Shown piece by piece: positions 60,624 to 64,000 of a DNA stretch of 64,000 bases. Made by a program: the position numbers and the translations under genes. The stretch spans positions 62,001 to 126,000 of the forward strand of contig NZ_JACHWM010000003.1 of the NCBI RefSeq assembly GCF_014191355.1, given 5' to 3'. The notes below the pieces were generated by a model. The model did not search any database and was not told the DNA's origin. It saw nothing but the letters and a program-made list of their open reading frames with translations. The DNA comes from Methylobacterium sp. R2-1 (GTDB lineage Bacteria > Pseudomonadota > Alphaproteobacteria > Rhizobiales > Beijerinckiaceae). The number at the start of each line of letters is the position of its first letter. Positions within the stretch are counted from its first letter, which is position 1.

Positions 60624-61064
60624 ATGAGCGAGACCGCGAGCCCCGCCGCCGAGCGGATCGAGCCCGCCACCGCCGAGCAGGCCGACAAGGCCGGCACGCC
60701 CCTGCGGGTGACCGCCACGCCCGCGGCGCTCGAACTGATCGAGGAACTCAAGTCCGAGTACGGTCCGGTGATGTTCCACCAGTCCGGCGGCTGCTGCGAC
60801 GGCTCCTCGCCGATGTGCTACCCCGTCGGCGACTTCATCACGAGCGACGGCGACGTGCATCTCGGTCGGGTCGGCGGCGCGGACTTCTTCATCTCTCGCT
60901 CCCAGTTCGAGGTCTGGAAGCACACCCACATCATGCTCGACGTGGTGCCCGGCCGCGGCGGCATGTTCTCGCTGGAGAATGGCCGCGAGAAGCGCTTCCA
61001 CATCCGCTCGCGCCTGTTCACCAGCGCCGAGAACGAGGCGCTGTCGGGAGCCTGTCGGTTGTAA
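60624..61064 (+). CDS. DUF779 family protein
   Basis: A 146-residue DUF779 protein. The conserved FHQSGGCCDGSSPMCYP, GDVHLGRVGGADFFISRSQF and HIMLDVVPGRGGMFSLEN segments are all present. DUF779 genes usually sit next to aldehyde dehydrogenase genes; none is beside it here, so the role is unclear. The cysteine cluster (CC...C) may bind metal. The ATG has AGGGAGGGA upstream. It is divergent from nasA. Confidence 0.9.
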   Translation: MSETASPAAERIEPATAEQADKAGTPLRVTATPAALELIEELKSEYGPVMFHQSGGCCDGSSPMCYPVGDFITSDGDVHLGRVGGADFFISRSQFEVWKHTHIMLDVVPGRGGMFSLENGREKRFHIRSRLFTSAENEALSGACRL

Positions 61065-61074
61065 GTGCGGGTCG

Positions 61075-61499
61075 TCAGCGCAGGCTGATCTCCGTGCGGC
61101 TTTCCGCGGCGAGGCGCAGGTCGTGCTCCTTCCCTGCGTCGAGCGGCGCGAGGCTTGCCGTGTTGTCGCACAGGGCGCCTGCGGCGTCAGTGCTGAAGCT
61201 ACCGTCGAGGAGGCCGGGGCGGCTGGTCCCGTCGGCAGGGAACACCCGCCATGCCACGATGCGCGGACCCGCCTCGCCCTCGCGCGGCGGAAGCAGCGCG
61301 GCGTAGGGCTGGCACAGATCGTCCTCGGTGACGAAGATGCAAGTGGCGACCCACGCCGTGCCGAAGACGAGTCCGAGATCAGTGCGGGCTTCGCAGGTCA
61401 GCGTTCCCGTCACCTTGCCCTCCCCGGTGGCATCGGTCGTGCGGCGTCGGCGGCGGTGGCGAGGGGTGTGGCGATAAGAGCGGCGAGGATCGTGGGCAT
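61075..61499 (-). pseudogene. Probable frameshifted small secreted protein
   Basis: An ATG at 61497-61499 with CGGAG upstream encodes a convincing signal peptide (MPTILAALIATPLATAADAA), but that frame stops at 61410. A different frame from about 61440 encodes a coherent mature part (GKVTGTLTCEARTDLGLVFG; ATCIFVTEDDLCQPY) to the stop at 61075, with five cysteines. Read alone, the second frame starts at ATG 61515 with an Arg-rich, unlikely N-terminus. The simplest reading is a single-base frameshift near 61430-61450, or a sequencing error. No family recognised. Confidence 0.6.
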
Positions 61500-61638
61500 G
61501 GAAACGGCTCCGCATGGAGCGTTCGCCTCCCCTGGGAAGCGTTGCCGTTAACCATGATCGGCCCTTGTTGCCGGCCGATGTTGTGGCGATGCCCGATTGC
61601 TTCGCCGGACACCGCCGTCACGCAATGAAGGGCTGAGC

Positions 61639-62616
61639 TTAGTCCTCGCGGCGCAGGGCGTGGAGGGAGAACAGCCCGTCCGGATCGGTCCAGGCCTCGA
61701 GCGAAGCCCAGCCGGCGCGGGCGGCGAGCGCCCGGAAGCCGTCGAGGGTGTATTTGTAGCTGTTCTCCGTGTGGATCGATTCGCCCTCCGCGAAGGCGAA
61801 GCTGCGGCCGGCCACGCGCACCGTCTGCGCCCGTCGGCTGACGAGATGCATCTCGATGCGCGAGGCGGCCTCGTTGAAGAAGGCCCGGTGCGCGAAGCTG
61901 TCCGGGTCGATTTCGCCGTCGAGTTCGCGGTTGATGCGGGTGATCAGGTTGAGGTTGAACGCCGCCGTGACGCCGGCCGCGTCGTCGTAGGCCGCCTCCA
62001 GCACGGCCCGGTCCTTCACGAGGTCGACGCCGAGCACCAGCATCGCGCCCGTGCCGAGGATGCGCCCGAACACGTCGAGAAGGTGGGCCGCCTCACCGGG
62101 CTCGAAATTGCCGATGGTCGAGCCGGGAAAGAAGCCGGCGAGCGCCCGGCCCTTGAAACCTTCCGGCAGGGTGAAGGGGCGGGTGAAGTCGGCGACCACC
62201 GGCTCGACGGTGAGATCGGGGAAATCGCCGCGCAGCGTCTCGGCCTGCTCGCGCAGAAAGTCGCCCGAGACATCGACGGGGAGATAGGCCGAGAGCCCCG
62301 GCAGGTGGCGCAGCAGGCGCCGCAGCTTGGCGGTCGAGCCGCTGCCGAACTCGACGAGCGCCGCGCCCTCCGGCAGCAGCGCGGCGATGTCGGGGCCGCG
62401 CTCGTCGAGGATGCCGAGTTCCGTCCGGGTCGGGTAGTATTCCGGCAGGGCGGTGATCTGCTCGAACAGGGCCGAGCCGGCCGCGTCATAGAAATACTTG
62501 GCCGGCAGCGCCTTCGGACTTGCGCCGAGCCCGTCCCAGACATCGGCCAGGAACAGGCCGTTCTCGGACATGGGAGCGGCGGGGCTGGAGGCCGTCAGGC
62601 GGGGATCGATCGTCAC
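61639..62616 (-). CDS. egtD: L-histidine N(alpha)-methyltransferase EgtD
   Basis: A 325-residue SAM-dependent enzyme that trimethylates histidine to hercynine, the first step of ergothioneine synthesis. The motifs are KYFYDAAGSALFEQITALPE, EYYPTRTELGIL, the SAM loop VEFGSGSTAKLRRLL, AGFFPGSTIGNFEPGEA and the C-terminal ESIHTENSYKYTLDGF. The start ATG (MTIDPRLTAS) has an acceptable ribosome site. It follows egtB by 42 bp on the same strand. Confidence 0.95.
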   Translation of the reverse strand: MTIDPRLTASSPAAPMSENGLFLADVWDGLGASPKALPAKYFYDAAGSALFEQITALPEYYPTRTELGILDERGPDIAALLPEGAALVEFGSGSTAKLRRLLRHLPGLSAYLPVDVSGDFLREQAETLRGDFPDLTVEPVVADFTRPFTLPEGFKGRALAGFFPGSTIGNFEPGEAAHLLDVFGRILGTGAMLVLGVDLVKDRAVLEAAYDDAAGVTAAFNLNLITRINRELDGEIDPDSFAHRAFFNEAASRIEMHLVSRRAQTVRVAGRSFAFAEGESIHTENSYKYTLDGFRALAARAGWASLEAWTDPDGLFSLHALRRED

Positions 62617-62658
62617 AGGCTTACTCCGGGACCGCGGGAGGGTGGGCGAGGCGGGTGA

Positions 62659-63921
62659 TCAGCCTCGCGCGTCGGCGAGCCGCAGGCCGGTGAACTGCCA
62701 GCGCTGGTGCGGGTAGAAGAAATTGCGGTAGCCGGCCCGCGCATGTCCGTCCGGCGTGGCGACCGAGGAGCCGCGCAGCACGTACTGGCTCGACATGAAC
62801 TTGCCGTTGTACTCGCCGAGCGCCCCCGCCACCGGCCGGTAGCCCGGATAGGGGCCGTAGGCGCTGCGGGTCCATTGCCAGACGAGGCCGAAGGCGTCGT
62901 CGATCAGGCCGTCGCGTGCGGCGACCTCCCACTCGGCTTCCGTCGGCAGGTCGCGGCCCGCCCAGCGGGCATAGGCGTCGGCCTCGAAGTAGCTGACATG
63001 GGTCACGGGCACGTCGGGATCGACGGCCTTGCGGCCGGCGAGCGACATCATCGACCAGCCCTCGGAGTCCCGCCGCCAGTATCCCGGTGCCTCCCAGCCC
63101 TCGCGCTGCAGCCAGAGCCAACCCTCGTTGAGCCATAGCTCGGGCCGGGCGTAGCCGTCATCCGCCATGAAGGCGAGCCAGTCACCGTTCGTCACGAGGC
63201 CACGGTCGATGGTGCTGCCGAGCATGAGCACGTCGTGGCGCGGGCTCTCGTTGTCGAAGGCGAAGCCCTGGCCCGCGTGGCCGATCTGGGTGATGCCTCT
63301 TTCGAGGGCAGCTTTGCCAGCACTTGCCTGCGCGGCACGCATCGTCCAGCCGGAATCGTAGACTGGATCGAGCGGGTTCTGCGCGAAAGCGTGCAGGATA
63401 TCGGTGAACATCAGCTCCTGATGCTGCTGCTCGTGGTAGAGGCCGATCTCCAGGATCGGCAGTGCCCGCCCCAGCGCGTCGTCGGAGGTCTCGCGCAGCC
63501 ACACCGTCACCGCGCGATCGACATGGGCGCGGTAGGCGGCGGTCTCCTCCGCGGTCGGCCGGGTGATCATCCCGCGCATGAAGCGCGGCTGCCGGGGCCC
63601 GGCTTGCACGTAGTAAGAATTGAACAGGTAGTGCAGGCGCTCGTCGTAGAGGGCGTAGCCCGGCAGGTGCTCGCGCAGCAGGAACTGCTCGAAGAACCAT
63701 GTCGTGTGTGCCCGGTGCCACTTGGTCGGGCTCGCATCTTCCATCGACTGGATCTGCTGATCCTCCGGCGAGAGCGGGGCGGCGCGGCGCTCGGTCTCGT
63801 CGCGGACGGTGCGGAAGGCCGCGATCCAGGCGTCGCGGTCGATCGGGCGGGCTTCGAGCGGGGGCGGCGGGAAGGCCGCGCTGCTCTCCGAATGGGTGAG
63901 ACGTGCTGCGCCGGCTGCCAT
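62659..63921 (-). CDS. egtB: Ergothioneine biosynthesis protein EgtB (hercynine oxygenase)
   Basis: A 420-residue non-heme iron enzyme that joins hercynine to gamma-glutamylcysteine or cysteine as a sulfoxide. The DinB-like N-terminal domain supplies iron ligands: a His near 69-72 (KWHRAHTTWFFEQFLL) and H163/H167 in LYHEQQHQELMFTD. The C-terminal FGE-sulfatase-like domain has VTHVSYFEADAYARWAGRDL, PTEAEWEVAARDG and LRGSSVATPDGHARAGYRNF. No egtC or egtE is visible. The roughly 80 bp upstream at the window edge should hold its promoter. Confidence 0.95.
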   Translation of the reverse strand: MAAGAARLTHSESSAAFPPPPLEARPIDRDAWIAAFRTVRDETERRAAPLSPEDQQIQSMEDASPTKWHRAHTTWFFEQFLLREHLPGYALYDERLHYLFNSYYVQAGPRQPRFMRGMITRPTAEETAAYRAHVDRAVTVWLRETSDDALGRALPILEIGLYHEQQHQELMFTDILHAFAQNPLDPVYDSGWTMRAAQASAGKAALERGITQIGHAGQGFAFDNESPRHDVLMLGSTIDRGLVTNGDWLAFMADDGYARPELWLNEGWLWLQREGWEAPGYWRRDSEGWSMMSLAGRKAVDPDVPVTHVSYFEADAYARWAGRDLPTEAEWEVAARDGLIDDAFGLVWQWTRSAYGPYPGYRPVAGALGEYNGKFMSSQYVLRGSSVATPDGHARAGYRNFFYPHQRWQFTGLRLADARG

Positions 63922-64000
63922 TGTTGGAATCTCTTCCTCCGTTGCGCGGCGGAAATAGACGCCGATTGCCTTATGACAACGTCGAGACCCGCCAAGCTGT

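Overview
This window is high-GC alphaproteobacterial chromosome. The aa3 oxidase operon with CtaB/CtaG/DUF983/SURF1, the BolA–ArfB–J-domain–CobS–CobT neighbourhood, the GltBD pair, the PodJ/Sel1-type protein and the egtBD pair all point to Rhizobiales. A Methylobacterium/Methylorubrum-like organism is most likely. That is inferred from gene content and style; no database was searched.

Layout. The left edge cuts a membrane protein, probably a sensor kinase. Next come a Tat-exported metallo-beta-lactamase-fold hydrolase and the glutamate synthase genes gltD and gltB (1.4-7.6 kb, minus strand), then a secreted PepSY-like protein and fdhD. From 10.4 to 17.7 kb lies the respiratory block: ctaC, ctaD, ctaB, a small CoxF-like protein, ctaG, ctaE, DUF983, surf1 and a DUF4864 protein. 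It is followed by thrC, an M16 peptidase and a tiny membrane protein. From 20.7 to 28.7 kb are a Tat-type Gfo/Idh/MocA oxidoreductase, a PAP2 phosphatase overlapping a 2'-5' RNA ligase-like gene, an AlgX/AlgJ-like acetyltransferase-family protein, a small secreted protein and a 1,097-residue Sel1-repeat protein. A fatty-acid oxidation cluster (acyl-CoA dehydrogenase, thiolase, FadB-like fusion protein) spans 29.0-35.9 kb, interrupted by a DUF2059 protein and an antisense EAL phosphodiesterase. A small Pmp3-type protein, a DMT-type protein, and a tight YjbQ / ATP-dependent DNA ligase / nuclease operon follow. Then come a TPR-methyltransferase, a DUF1275 protein, arfB, bolA, a J-domain gene, cobS and cobT, and a solute-binding protein.

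The accessory part is a 5,007-bp IS1595/ISXO2-type transposon at 49283-54289. It has 23-bp perfect terminal inverted repeats and an 8-bp target duplication, and it has split a GT2 processive glycosyltransferase gene into two fragments (about 48.4-49.3 and 54.3-55.4 kb). Besides the transposase it carries two coiled-coil plus winged-helix proteins, an XRE regulator, a tiny HTH-like protein and, on the opposite strand, a lower-GC three-gene cassette of unknown function (54128-52375). That cassette is the best candidate here for an undescribed system. A palindromic motif is shared between both transposon ends and the transposase promoter, which suggests the element controls itself.

The right end carries a Sco copper chaperone, a siroheme synthase (cysG) and an assimilatory nitrate reductase with a C-terminal BFD-type Fe-S domain, which together suit nitrate assimilation. 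Beyond them lie a DUF779 protein, an apparently frameshifted secreted protein, and egtD/egtB for ergothioneine. No rRNA, tRNA or CRISPR array was seen.
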